Shown: positions 8,732 through 20,063 of the stretch, piece by piece | Layout of the letters: each line of letters opens with the position of its first letter | Numbering within the stretch: the stretch's first letter is position 1 | From: Solirubrobacteraceae bacterium | GTDB lineage: Bacteria; Actinomycetota; Thermoleophilia; Solirubrobacterales; Solirubrobacteraceae | Direction: 5' to 3' | Assembly: GCA_016462625.1 (NCBI GenBank) | Contig: JAEMSV010000012.1 | Coordinates: 1-58,139 of the forward strand | DNA length: 58,139 nucleotides | Notes under the pieces: model-generated | Database searches by the model: none | Told to the model about the DNA's origin: nothing | What the model saw: only the letters and a program-made list of their open reading frames with translations | Translations under genes and position numbers: made by a program

Positions 8732-9655
8732 TCAGGCGGGGGCGGGATTCGGGACGGGCTGCCCGTCCAGGGCGGCGAGGACATTGTCGACGGCCAGCGC
8801 GGTCATGCGGTGGCGCGCGGTGACCGTCGCGGAGCCGATGTGCGGGAGGACGAGGACGTTCGGCAGCGTGAGCAGCGGATCATGCGCCGGCAGCGGCTCG
8901 GGTGTGACCACGTCGAGGCCGGCGCCCGCGAGCCGTCCCTGCTCCAGGGCGTCGTAGAGCGCGTCCTGGTCGACGAGTCCGCCGCGCCCGGTGTTGACGA
9001 GGATCGCCGAGGGCTTCATCACGGCGAACTGCTCGGCGCCCAGCATCTTGCGGGTCGCCGGCGAGAACGGGACGTGGAGGCTGACGACGTCGGCAGTGGG
9101 CAGCAGCGCCATGAGGTCGTCGTTTCGGCCGACGTACGTGACGTCCATGCCGAACGCTGCGGCGCGCTCGCCGGTCGCACGGCCGATGCGCCCGGCGCCG
9201 ACGATGAGCAGCTTCGCGCCACGGAGCTCGAGCCCGAGGTGGTCGCTCGCCGCCCAGGTCGTCCACTCGCCGTCGACGACGGTCTTCGCGGCGGTCGGGA
9301 GATGCCGGGCGACCGCGAGCAGGAGCGCGAGCGCGAGATCGGCCGTGGCGTCGGTCAGGACGCCCGGCGTGACGCCGACGGCGATGTCGCGCCGCAGCGC
9401 CGCGGGCACGTCGATGTTGTCGGCCCCGACGGCGTAGTTGGCGACGACCTTGAGCCTCGGCGCGGCGTCGAGCAGCTCGGCGGTCACCTTGTCGCCGAGC
9501 GTCGTGATGAGCGCGTCGGCATCGGCGGCGATGCGGCGCAGCTCGGCGGGCGTGGGCGGCATCGGCTCACGCCGGATGTACAGGGTGTGCCCGGCCTCGG
9601 GGATGCGCTCGAGCGCGTCGCCGGGGAGTTCGCGGGTGACGTGGACGATGGCCAT
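8732..9655 (-). CDS. D-2-hydroxyacid dehydrogenase (glyoxylate/hydroxypyruvate reductase type)
   Basis: This 307-residue NAD(P)-dependent enzyme has a Rossmann motif GAGRIGRATG. The catalytic triad of the D-2-hydroxyacid dehydrogenase family is visible: Arg in NTGRGGLVD, Glu in VTPEPLP and His in LPHIGSAT. The length fits the short glyoxylate/hydroxypyruvate reductase branch; there is no ACT domain as in long SerA forms. ATG at 9655 (MAIVHVTREL) was chosen over an upstream in-frame start at 9697, which would reach toward the tRNA promoter. ppx follows 5 bp later. Confidence 0.88.
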   Translation of the reverse strand: MAIVHVTRELPGDALERIPEAGHTLYIRREPMPPTPAELRRIAADADALITTLGDKVTAELLDAAPRLKVVANYAVGADNIDVPAALRRDIAVGVTPGVLTDATADLALALLLAVARHLPTAAKTVVDGEWTTWAASDHLGLELRGAKLLIVGAGRIGRATGERAAAFGMDVTYVGRNDDLMALLPTADVVSLHVPFSPATRKMLGAEQFAVMKPSAILVNTGRGGLVDQDALYDALEQGRLAGAGLDVVTPEPLPAHDPLLTLPNVLVLPHIGSATVTARHRMTALAVDNVLAALDGQPVPNPAPA

Positions 9656-9708
9656 TCCCCGCGATCCTCGCACGTCGGCGAAAGGCTTCAGGGCCACGCC
9701 GAGCGCGC

Positions 9709-9714
9709 TATACT
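9709..9714 (+). promoter_or_regulatory. -10 box of the initiator tRNA gene
   Basis: TATACT ends 13 bp before the mature 5' end of the tRNA. The -35 region is weak; TTCAGG, 16 bp upstream, is the best candidate. Confidence 0.6.
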
Positions 9715-9727
9715 GTCCAGTCCACGC

Positions 9728-9801
<74 letters not shown>

Positions 9802-9802
9802 T

Positions 9803-9834
9803 TGATTCGTTGACGGTTCGCCGGCAACGAATCA
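9803..9834 (+). terminator. Hairpin directly after tRNA-fMet
   Basis: TGATTCGTTG pairs perfectly with CAACGAATCA (10 bp, 12-nt loop), starting two bases after the tRNA. It is a 3' processing stem or the first of two terminators. Confidence 0.6.
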
Positions 9835-9839
9835 GCCCG

Positions 9840-9866
9840 GAAGCCCCCTCTCGCCAGGGGGCTTTC
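9840..9866 (+). terminator. Rho-independent terminator of tRNA-fMet
   Basis: AAGCCCCCT/AGGGGGCTT with a 6-nt loop followed by TTC is a classic GC-rich terminator. The remaining bases to 9965 show no further feature. Confidence 0.8.
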
Positions 9867-9965
9867 GTCGTTCTGGGGCTGGATCGCGCCATCGAAGCCT
9901 CGCTGATCCTCGGGCGGCCGGCGAGACGGTTGTCACGTCTAGGCGTGCCGTTTCGTCTCTGGAGC

Positions 9966-10490
9966 ATGCCTTCTGATCCGCAGCTTCCCCACATCGCCCC
10001 CGACCCGCCGCGGGGCGTCCAGCGGCTGATCGCGCGGCTGCTCAGCTCGCGGCTGAACGGCGCGCTCGAGCGCAGCCTGCCGTTCCGCCTCATCGTGTGG
10101 CGGTTGGTCCCGCGCGTGATGCGCCGGGGTGGGCGGCTGCCGATGCTGTCGTTCGCGGCGAGCGTGCTGGAGACGCGCGACGTGCGCAACGGCAAGCCGC
10201 ATCGGCGGGCGGTCGTCTACTTCCACGATGCGGGTGACGTCATCCTCGTCCCGTCGAAGGGCGGGATGCCCACGGATCCGCACTGGTTCGAGAACGCCGT
10301 CGCCGATCCGGACGTGACGTTCGGCGGGGACGCGTTTCGTGCCGAGGTCGTCGGAGACGCGGGTGAGCGGGAGCGGCTGTGGGAGATCGGCGACGCGTAC
10401 TACCCGGCGTATGCGGCGTATCGCGCGCACGCCGCGCGCTCGGGCCGGGAGATCCCGATCCTGCGGCTGCGGCCCGCCCAAGTGCCATGA
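9966..10490 (+). CDS. Ddn-like deazaflavin (F420)-dependent nitroreductase family protein
   Basis: This 174-residue split-barrel protein belongs to the family that uses cofactor F420 in actinobacteria (Ddn/FGD-like, DUF385). Diagnostic segments are VVYFHDAGDVILVPSKGG, DPHWFENAVADPDVTF and the C-terminal RLRP strand. The family reduces quinones or nitro compounds at the membrane face; the natural substrate here is unknown. ATG at 9966 was chosen; the preceding GGAG is unusually close. The hydrolase gene follows 7 bp later, so the two are probably co-transcribed. Confidence 0.82.
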   Translation: MPSDPQLPHIAPDPPRGVQRLIARLLSSRLNGALERSLPFRLIVWRLVPRVMRRGGRLPMLSFAASVLETRDVRNGKPHRRAVVYFHDAGDVILVPSKGGMPTDPHWFENAVADPDVTFGGDAFRAEVVGDAGERERLWEIGDAYYPAYAAYRAHAARSGREIPILRLRPAQVP

Positions 10491-10497
10491 TCGCGCG

Positions 10498-13520
<3,023 letters not shown>

Positions 13521-13940
13521 TCAGGAACTGCAGGCGGGGCACAGGCCCCAGTAGATGACTTCGGCCTCGTCGATGACGAAGCCGTGGTGGTCGTGCGCGT
13601 CGAGGCAGGGCGCCGCGCCGACGGCGCAGTCGACGTCGGCGATTGCCCCGCAGGACCGGCAGACCACGTGGTGGTGGTTGTCCGCGACGCGCGATTCGTA
13701 GCGCGCCACGGAGCCCAGCGGCTGGATACGCCGCAGCAGACCCGCGTCGGTCAGCGCCTGCAGCACGTCGTAGACGGCTTGCTGGGAGACGTCGCCGAGC
13801 TCCTCGCGGACGACCCCGATGATCGAGTGGGTGTCCGCGTGCGGGTGGGCGTGGACGGCGGCGAGGACGGAGATCCGAGGGCGCGTCACACGCAGGGAGG
13901 CCCCGCGCAGCATCTCCTCGAGTTCCTCAGCCGCCGCCAT
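13521..13940 (-). CDS. furA: Fur-family peroxide/iron-responsive repressor FurA
   Basis: This repressor has 139 residues from ATG at 13940. The winged helix contains LRVTRPRISVL and SQQAVYDVLQAL, and the metal-binding part has NHHHVVCRSCG and a C-terminal CPAC. The sequence is very close to mycobacterial FurA, including ADVDCAVG and EAEVIYWGLCP. A GTG at 13958 is an alternative start giving six extra residues. A -10-like CATACT lies 8 bp before the ATG. It precedes katG in a probable operon and likely represses both through the palindrome at 13961-13981. Confidence 0.95.
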   Translation of the reverse strand: MAAAEELEEMLRGASLRVTRPRISVLAAVHAHPHADTHSIIGVVREELGDVSQQAVYDVLQALTDAGLLRRIQPLGSVARYESRVADNHHHVVCRSCGAIADVDCAVGAAPCLDAHDHHGFVIDEAEVIYWGLCPACSS

Positions 13941-13960
13941 CGATGGCGAGTATGACACAT

Positions 13961-13981
13961 AATCTGGAATCGATCCAGATT
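13961..13981 (-). promoter_or_regulatory. Fur-type operator of furA-katG
   Basis: AATCTGGA and TCCAGATT form a perfect inverted repeat around ATCGA, just upstream of furA and overlapping its presumed promoter. Position and family knowledge suggest FurA autoregulation; binding itself is inferred. Confidence 0.7.
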
Positions 13982-14017
13982 TGTCGGACCCGGCGTAAGG
14001 CCCGACCCCGCCGGGAC

Positions 14018-14563
14018 TCAGACGGCCATGGCCGTCTCTCGCTCCAGCACCACCCGCATGCCGCGCCGCGCACGATGAATGAGCTGGGCGACCGCGTTGG
14101 CGTTGAGGCCGAGCTCGTCGCCGATCTCGTCGTAGGTGCGGTCCTGCAGCTCGAACGCGACGAGCGCGCGGCGCTGGCGCTCGGGCAGTTCGCCGATCGC
14201 GCGGTGCACCTCGGCGACGGTCTCATCGCGCAGGGCCTGCCCGGCGGGGTCGGCGGCAGCCCCCGGCAGCCGGTCGAAGTCGACCTCGTGGAGCGTCTCG
14301 GTCACCCGCAGCTGCTCCCGCCGTCGGATCGCCAGGCGCTTGGCGACGGTCGCAAGATAGGCCTCGAGGTTCGCGTCGGGGCCGAGGTGCGGGAGCCGGC
14401 GGGCCACGATCAGCAGCGCCTCCTGGGCGACGTCCTCGGCCTCGTCGGCGTTGCGGACGATGCGCCGGCAGCGGCGGACGAGGCCGGACCACTCCCCCTC
14501 GTAGAGGGCGAGGAATGCGTCGGTCTGCTGGGGGGTATGGGTGAAAGCGGCCTGCGCGATCAT
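14018..14563 (-). CDS. ECF-type RNA polymerase sigma factor
   Basis: This 181-residue sigma factor has region 2 at about residues 25-60 (RNADEAEDVAQEAL) and region 4 at about 118-165 (LPERQRRALVAFELQDRTYDEIGDELGLNANAV). There is no visible anti-sigma gene next to it. ATG at 14563 has CAGGAGG upstream, a strong ribosome site. It lies upstream of furA on the same strand with a 77-bp gap that holds the Fur-type operator, so separate control is likely. Its regulon is unknown. Confidence 0.88.
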   Translation of the reverse strand: MIAQAAFTHTPQQTDAFLALYEGEWSGLVRRCRRIVRNADEAEDVAQEALLIVARRLPHLGPDANLEAYLATVAKRLAIRRREQLRVTETLHEVDFDRLPGAAADPAGQALRDETVAEVHRAIGELPERQRRALVAFELQDRTYDEIGDELGLNANAVAQLIHRARRGMRVVLERETAMAV

Positions 14564-14641
14564 GGGAGCCTCCTGATGAGGGACGGGTTGGACAGCTGCC
14601 GTGGATCCTCTGCGGCCGGGCGCGCCACCGCTACGGGGAGG

Positions 14642-14665
14642 CACCCTGGACTTCCCCCCAGGGTG
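14642..14665. promoter_or_regulatory. Inverted repeat between sigma factor and small hypothetical gene
   Basis: CACCCTGG and CCAGGGTG form a perfect 8-bp inverted repeat around ACTTCCCC, 8 bp before the ATG at 14673 and about 80 bp upstream of the divergent sigma gene. It may be an operator or an RNA hairpin close to the ribosome site. Confidence 0.45.
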
Positions 14666-14672
14666 GTGAGGC

Positions 14673-14978
14673 ATGGAAGGTAGGGAACCGGCCGCCCGGC
14701 AGCACCAGGTGACCGCGCGCATCGCCCTGCGCGAGGGTGGGGAGGACGTCGCTTCTCGCGTGGGCGCGCGCGTGCAAGAGCTGTGCGCCGACGCGACACG
14801 CGTCGAGTGGACGATGCACGGCACGGAGCTGCGGCTCGTGATCGTCCTCGCGGCGCCGACGGGCGCCGCGGCGATCCACTACTGCCGCCCGCGGGTGACG
14901 CTCGCGGTCGGGGGCGTTCCCGAGGTTGCGCCAGGGCCGGGCTCGGTGCTCCTCACCGCCTTGCCTGCGCTGGCCTGA
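14673..14978 (+). CDS. Small hypothetical protein
   Basis: This is a 101-residue protein with no family I recognise. The first part is hydrophilic (RQHQVTARIALREGGEDVASRVGARV) and the second has strands LRLVIVLAAP and IHYCRPRVTLAVGG, suggesting a small alpha/beta fold. GGTGAGG stands before the ATG. It is divergent from the sigma factor and 22 bp ahead of LAL regulator 1. It could be real, or the opening of a longer transcript; support is only the frame, the ribosome site and the fit in the gap. Confidence 0.45.
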   Translation: MEGREPAARQHQVTARIALREGGEDVASRVGARVQELCADATRVEWTMHGTELRLVIVLAAPTGAAAIHYCRPRVTLAVGGVPEVAPGPGSVLLTALPALA

Positions 14979-15000
14979 CCGTCGTACGCTTCGCGCGCTG

Positions 15001-17817
15001 GTGCGCCGTGATCCGCCCTCCGATACCGACCGTGGCCTGGCCGCGGACCTTCTGGGGCGCGGTGCCGAGCTCCAGCGCGTCGACGCGCTGCTCGAGCGGG
15101 TGCCCGGGGGCGACGGCGACGCGCTGCTGATCAGCGGCGACGTGGGCATCGGCAAGACCGCCTTCCTCGACGCGGTCCGCACCCGTGCCGCCGGGCGAGG
15201 GCTGCGCATCCTGCGCGCCCGCGGGACCGAGCTCGAGCAGGGCTTCGGCTTCGGTGCCGCCCGCCAGCTGCTCGAACCGCTGCTGCGCGATGACGCCGAC
15301 CTGTGGGCCGGGAGCGCCGCCCTCGCGCGGCGGGTCTTCGACGACGGTGAACCCGAACGCGGCGACGGCGATCGCTTCGCGCGGCTGCAGGGCCTCTACT
15401 GGCTCGTCGCCAACGCGGCCGAGCAGCTCGGCCCGATGCTGCTGGTCGTCGACGATGCCCACTGGCTCGACGAGCCGAGCGCGGCGTTCCTGAACCACCT
15501 CGCGCTGCGGCTCGACGGGCTGCCGGTCGGGCTGATCGTCGGGACGCGCCCGCTCGAGGGGCTCGATCTCGACTCGCCGTTGCACGAGCTGGCAGCCGGG
15601 GTCCAGCAGCTCCGCCTGCAGCCGCTGCGACCCGAGGACGTCGGCGAGTACGTCGAGCGGGCGTGGGGCGCGCCGACGGAGGCGTTCGCCGAGGCGGTCC
15701 ACCAGATCACGGGCGGGGTGCCGCTGCTGCTGCGCGAGTTCCTCATCGACGCCCAGACGCGCATCGACGGCCCGCCGCCCAGCGAGGCGCCGCAGGATCT
15801 CGCCCGGATCGGACCGCGCACGATCGCCGTGCGCGTGCAGCGCGAGTTGCGGCGCTCGCCCGCGGAGTCGATGGCGCTGGCCCGGGCGGTGGCGGTCCTC
15901 GGCGACGATGTCGCCGCGGCCGACGCGCTGGCGCTCGCCGGGGTGGACGGCGCCGCCGCGTCGGAGGCGCTCCATCCGCTGCTCGCGGGAGGCGTGCTGG
16001 CCGAGAGCGACGAGCGGGGCCTGCACTTCGTCCATCCCGTCGTGCGGACCGCGGTGTACGCGTCCCTGGACGGACCCGAGCGCGGGGCGCTGCACCGGCG
16101 CGCCGCCGAGCGCCTGCGCGACGGTGACCCGAGCGACGCCCGGATCGCCATCCACCTGCTGGAGTCCGCACCCGCCGGCGACGACTGGGCGGTCGACGCG
16201 CTCCGGGCCGCCGCGGGGCGGGCGGGGGAGCTCGGCAACTCCACGGAGGCCACGCGCCTGCTGCGTCGGGCGATCGACGAGCGGCCGGCCGGAGGGGCAC
16301 ACGACGCCGGGCTGCAGTGGGCGCTTGCGCACGCCGAATCCAACGCGGGCGTGCCGGGCGCGCTCGACCGCTACGCCGGCGCGCTCGATCTCGCCGGCGA
16401 CGACGCCACGCGGCTGGCGATCGCGCGCGACTACGCGGGCGCGATGACGATGGCCGCCCGCACCGACGACGCCTTTGCGCTGCTCGACGACCACCTCGGC
16501 CCGCTCGGCGACGCCCTGCCCGAGGACGCCGCGGCCGGACTGCACGCGGTCGCGCTGTTCGCCCGATCGCCGCGTGCGCTCGCCTTCCGCGAGGCGCAGG
16601 TGCAGGGTGGGTTCGCCGCGGGCGCGGGCCCCGAGGCCGGGGCGGTCCACGCGTACGAAGGGATGATCCGCGGCCGGCCCTCGCCATCGCTGCAGCCCGC
16701 GCTCGACGCCGCGTTCGGCGGGAACGGCTTCCCGGCCGAGCTCGCGGCCTCCCCGGCGTACGGGTACGGGGTGCTCGCCCTCATCTGCACCGATCGCCTC
16801 GACCGCGCGCTCTCCGAGCTCGACCGGTCCGGCGCGGCAGCGCTCGCGGGCGGCGCGACCGTCGTCGGCGCGCTGATCGACTGCCTGCGCGGCTACGCGT
16901 TCTCCCGCCAGGGGCGCTTGGTCGAGGCCGAGGCCGCCGCGCAGCAGTCGCTCGCGCGGGCGGATGTGCCGACCTGGCGGTTCGGGCGCGTCGCGGCGAC
17001 GGTGGCGCTCGTCGAGTCGCTCGTGGAGCAGGGCCGCATCGCCGACGCACGCGCCGCCGTCGACGCGGTCCCGGCCGAAGACCTCGCCGTGGACTCGAAC
17101 GTCACCGACTGGTTCGTGTACGCGCGCGCGCTCCTGCTGCTCGCCGAGGATCGTGCGCCCGAGGCGGCGGCCGACTGCCTCGCGCTGGGCGGTCGGCTGG
17201 TCGCGTGGGGCGCGGAGAACCCGGCGCTCGTTCCGTGGCGGTCGACTGCGGCGCACGCGCTCGCCGAGACGGGCGAGCGCGAGCGGGCACTCGAGCTCGC
17301 CACGGAGGAGCTCGCGGCGGCGCGGCAGGGCGAGGTCGACAGCGCGATCGCGCGGGCGCTGCTGGCCGCCGGGCTCGTGGGGCCAGTGGTCGACGAGGAC
17401 GCGCTGAGAGAGGCCGCGGCGACCGCGAACCGCGCGGGCGCCCGGCTTCTCGAGGCGCAGGCGCTCGTCGCGCTCGGCCGCGCGCGGCGGATCGCCGGCC
17501 AGCGCGTGGAGGCGCGCGAGACCCTCCGCGAGGGCCTGGCTCTGGCGCATCGGTGCGGCGCCCGGCGACTCGCCGACAGCGCGCTCGACGAGCTCACCGC
17601 CGCCGGCGGGAAGCCGCGGACGCGTGAGGCCGCGGGGGTCGCGGCGCTCACGGCGTCAGAGGCGCGCGTCGCCCGGCTCGCCGCCGGCGGCAAGACGAAC
17701 CGGGAGATCGCGCAGGCCCTGTACGTCACCCAGAAGACGGTGGAGATGCACCTCCACAACGTCTACCGCAAGCTCGACATCCCAGGCCGGGCGTACCTGG
17801 GCGAGCATCTGGACTAA
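15001..17817 (+). CDS. LAL-type LuxR regulator with AAA ATPase domain (regulator 1)
   Basis: This 938-residue MalT-like regulator has a Walker A (GDVGIGKT) near residue 46 and a Walker B (LLVVDDAHWLD) near 146. A long helical repeat region resembling TPRs spans about 380-860, and a LuxR helix-turn-helix (LTASEARVARLAAGGKTNREIAQ...) lies near 880-933. It should bind DNA as an ATP-dependent switch; the inducer is unknown. GTG at 15001 was chosen; a -10-like TACGCT ends 10 bp before it, so the message may be leaderless. Its TAA stop directly abuts the palindromic element at 17818 and forms the left copy of the TAA flank. Confidence 0.9.
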   Translation: MRRDPPSDTDRGLAADLLGRGAELQRVDALLERVPGGDGDALLISGDVGIGKTAFLDAVRTRAAGRGLRILRARGTELEQGFGFGAARQLLEPLLRDDADLWAGSAALARRVFDDGEPERGDGDRFARLQGLYWLVANAAEQLGPMLLVVDDAHWLDEPSAAFLNHLALRLDGLPVGLIVGTRPLEGLDLDSPLHELAAGVQQLRLQPLRPEDVGEYVERAWGAPTEAFAEAVHQITGGVPLLLREFLIDAQTRIDGPPPSEAPQDLARIGPRTIAVRVQRELRRSPAESMALARAVAVLGDDVAAADALALAGVDGAAASEALHPLLAGGVLAESDERGLHFVHPVVRTAVYASLDGPERGALHRRAAERLRDGDPSDARIAIHLLESAPAGDDWAVDALRAAAGRAGELGNSTEATRLLRRAIDERPAGGAHDAGLQWALAHAESNAGVPGALDRYAGALDLAGDDATRLAIARDYAGAMTMAARTDDAFALLDDHLGPLGDALPEDAAAGLHAVALFARSPRALAFREAQVQGGFAAGAGPEAGAVHAYEGMIRGRPSPSLQPALDAAFGGNGFPAELAASPAYGYGVLALICTDRLDRALSELDRSGAAALAGGATVVGALIDCLRGYAFSRQGRLVEAEAAAQQSLARADVPTWRFGRVAATVALVESLVEQGRIADARAAVDAVPAEDLAVDSNVTDWFVYARALLLLAEDRAPEAAADCLALGGRLVAWGAENPALVPWRSTAAHALAETGERERALELATEELAAARQGEVDSAIARALLAAGLVGPVVDEDALREAAATANRAGARLLEAQALVALGRARRIAGQRVEARETLREGLALAHRCGARRLADSALDELTAAGGKPRTREAAGVAALTASEARVARLAAGGKTNREIAQALYVTQKTVEMHLHNVYRKLDIPGRAYLGEHLD

Positions 17818-17980
17818 GAAGGTCTTTCAGAATGACTCGCGTGTCGTAGGCAACCGTCTCGTGGCGCCGGATCGCCACCCGATCCCTCGACAATCCCACC
17901 GGGATTGCCTTCGGAATCGCGCGGCACCCGGCATCCACGATCCGGCCGCCTTCGACACACGCTCATTCTGAAACACCTTC
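17818..17980. mobile_element. 163-bp full-length palindromic element (MITE-like) flanked by TAA
   Basis: The ends are inverted repeats: GAAGGTCTTTCAGAATGA at 17818-17835 and its complement at 17963-17980 with one mismatch in 18. TAA stands immediately outside both ends (17815-17817 and 17981-17983), a likely 3-bp target duplication. The interior continues as an imperfect palindrome to a central CAATCCC/GGGATTG (17891-17907), exactly at the midpoint 17899, so one strand folds into a single long hairpin. No protein is encoded. TIR form and a TNA-like target resemble IS5-superfamily elements; this relation is inference. It now separates two convergent genes and may act as a two-way terminator. 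Confidence 0.75.
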
Positions 17981-17984
17981 TAAC

Positions 17985-18869
17985 TCAGGTGCGGAAGTGG
18001 ATGAAGTGATCCCACTCGGGTGAGTCGGCGCGCGTGATCCAGCGCTGGCCGTAGCCGTGGCTGACGCCGTGGTTGAACTCCTCGACGAGGAACCGCTGCT
18101 TCGTGACCTTCGCGACGATGGCGACGTGGCCCCAGGTGCCGCTGTCGCGAACCATGACCGAGCCGACGGTCGGGTTGGTGTTCACGCGGAAGCCGAGCGC
18201 CGAGGCGTTGTCGTCCCAGTGGCCGGCGTCGCCGAAGTGGCCGCCGTCCATGCGGTTGGCGAACGTGAACTTCTTCAGGCGGTTCAGGCGGTAGGCGACG
18301 AAGCTCGTGCACTCGCGGAAGTAAAAGCCCCACGGGTCGGCCTCGTCCGGGTTCGCGTTGGGGTATGGGTAGTCGTTGCTCAGGACGACCGAGCGCGGCC
18401 GGCCCTTGCCCTTGTCCGCGGGCCGGGGCTTGGGCTTGGGCTTCGAGCCGCGCGGGCACTCGGGGGCAACCCGGCCGTCGCTGCCGGTGTAGATGTAGGT
18501 GTCGCTGACGAACCCGCCCTTGGCCAGCTTGTTCCAGAGGGTCGACGTGCCGTACGTGCCGGTGACCTGCTCGCCCATCGTCTGGCAGACGATGTGCACC
18601 GTCGCGCCGTCCTTGAGCTTGCGGACCTCGCGCGCCGACTGGCGCGGCGCCCCGCGCACAATGAGCTTGTAGCCGTCGGCGACGTCGACCTTGCCGGTCG
18701 CGGCAGGCTGCTGCGGGGCGGCGGGCGGCGGGCAGGGCTCGCCGTCTCCGCAGATCGGGACGGCGTGGGCGCCAGGAGCGGCCAGCAGGCCGGCGCCGAC
18801 CGTCGTCAGGACGGCCGCGAGCGCCTTGGGGCGGTGGAACACGTTGATCACCTCGTGGGTCAGGGACAT
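17985..18869 (-). CDS. Exported SH3-like plus CHAP domain cell-wall hydrolase
   Basis: This 294-residue exported protein has a signal sequence in the first 37 residues (ending GAHA), an SH3b-like domain (about 60-135, with VSDTYIYTGSDGRVAPEC) and a Pro/Lys linker. A CHAP amidase/endopeptidase domain follows, with catalytic Cys in RECTSFVAYRL and His in WGHVAIV. It probably cleaves peptidoglycan peptides. ATG at 18869 was chosen; an ATG at 18917 would add 16 residues. Its TGA lies 1 bp beyond the right TAA flank of the palindromic element, so before insertion it nearly touched LAL regulator 1. Confidence 0.85.
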   Translation of the reverse strand: MSLTHEVINVFHRPKALAAVLTTVGAGLLAAPGAHAVPICGDGEPCPPPAAPQQPAATGKVDVADGYKLIVRGAPRQSAREVRKLKDGATVHIVCQTMGEQVTGTYGTSTLWNKLAKGGFVSDTYIYTGSDGRVAPECPRGSKPKPKPRPADKGKGRPRSVVLSNDYPYPNANPDEADPWGFYFRECTSFVAYRLNRLKKFTFANRMDGGHFGDAGHWDDNASALGFRVNTNPTVGSVMVRDSGTWGHVAIVAKVTKQRFLVEEFNHGVSHGYGQRWITRADSPEWDHFIHFRT

Positions 18870-18973
18870 GCGACCGGCTTCTGCCCCGGTGACGCGCACG
18901 ACGCACACGCGTCTCATGAAGTTCTCATCGTCTGTTCGATTCGCCGGCGACCTGTCGGGGCACGGCCCAGGAC

Positions 18974-19996
18974 ATGCGACGACGTCTCCTCCCGCTCCTC
19001 CTCCTCGCCCCGCTGGCCGCCGCCCAGCCCGCCGCGGCCGCGGACCCCTGGGAGCGCCAGAACGAGTCGTTCGCCTGCGCGGATGACACCGGCTCGAAGC
19101 CCTTCTACAACGGCGATTCCGCCTCGAAGGTCTACGACTCCGCCTTCGCACTCGGCCACGACATCCCGCAGGCGATGCTCGATGGCTACGTCCCACAGGG
19201 GCTCGGCACGTGGGACGGCCTGCTGCTGCAGACGGCGTACAACGACGACACACACCGCGCCGTCGTGGTCGGGATGGTCCCCGGCGGCGGCTCGACGCAG
19301 ATGCCGGTCCTCGTGCGGCCCGGCAACAAGGGCTTCGTGGACGCGCACGTCGGCGGGGTCGCGGTGGTCGGCGCGTGGATGTTCGTCGCGGGGCCAACGG
19401 TCGACGGGCTGCCGACGATCCTGCGCTTCCCGCTCGACCGCGTGCGCAAGCGGCTCGCCGATGGGCAGCCGCTGAAGGCCGGGGCCGAGCTGAAGGTCAA
19501 CGTCGGCACGGCCGGGTTCGCGGCGTCGTTCCTCGCCGCCGAGGGCTCGACGATCTGGGCCGGCACGTTCGACGACGACAGCCGCAACCGCATGTACCAG
19601 CTGCAGGTCGGCCCGAAGGGTGGGCTGGCGCGGGTCGGCGGGCCGGGCAACTGGCGTCAGATCCCGAAGAAGACGCAGGGCCTCGCGGTCACGCCGGGGC
19701 ACTTCCTGTTCAGCACGTCGTACGGCTCGAAGAACCGCAGCAACGTCTACGTGGTGCGCCGCGGCAAGAAGTTCCTCGACAACGCGTACCCGCAGGACCT
19801 CACGTGCTTCGCCGCCCCGAGCATGTCCGAGGGGATCACGGTGCTCGGAGACCAGGCGTTCCTCACGTTCGAGTCCGGATCGTTCAGGTACCGCGCCGAT
19901 CCGTGCGACAAGCCGGTCTTCGAGGGCGACTGCACGCGCAACGTCATCACGCACCTGCACCGCGCGCCGGTCGGCTCGCTGGTCGGCATGACGTAG
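18974..19996 (+). CDS. Exported protein of unknown function, propeller-like
   Basis: This is a 340-residue exported protein with a signal peptide at 1-23 (RRRLLPLLLLAPLAAAQPAAAA). The mature part has repeated strand-rich units, such as TAYNDDTHRAVVVGMVP, GGVAVVGAWMFVAG, FLAAEGSTIWAGTF and TPGHFLFSTSYGSKNRS, compatible with a beta-propeller. Conserved Cys near the ends (ACADDTG, LTCFAAPS, PCDKPVFEGDC) may form disulfides. I do not recognise a named family. It is divergent from the CHAP gene and may act at the cell surface. Confidence 0.7.
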   Translation: MRRRLLPLLLLAPLAAAQPAAAADPWERQNESFACADDTGSKPFYNGDSASKVYDSAFALGHDIPQAMLDGYVPQGLGTWDGLLLQTAYNDDTHRAVVVGMVPGGGSTQMPVLVRPGNKGFVDAHVGGVAVVGAWMFVAGPTVDGLPTILRFPLDRVRKRLADGQPLKAGAELKVNVGTAGFAASFLAAEGSTIWAGTFDDDSRNRMYQLQVGPKGGLARVGGPGNWRQIPKKTQGLAVTPGHFLFSTSYGSKNRSNVYVVRRGKKFLDNAYPQDLTCFAAPSMSEGITVLGDQAFLTFESGSFRYRADPCDKPVFEGDCTRNVITHLHRAPVGSLVGMT

Positions 19997-20063
19997 CCGC
20001 CGTTGGTCCAGGGAACGGCGGATCGCTGCCGGTCGGGGCGCCGGTGGTCGACGGCCCGCGCAT

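Noticed and set aside
14953..17550. 865-codon minus-strand frame inside LAL regulator 1
   Set aside because: Shadow frame of high-GC coding sequence; the plus frame has Walker motifs and a LuxR domain.
17818..17984. Degenerate transposase gene inside the palindromic element
   Set aside because: At 163 bp and fully self-complementary it has no room for a coding remnant, and no frame shows transposase motifs.
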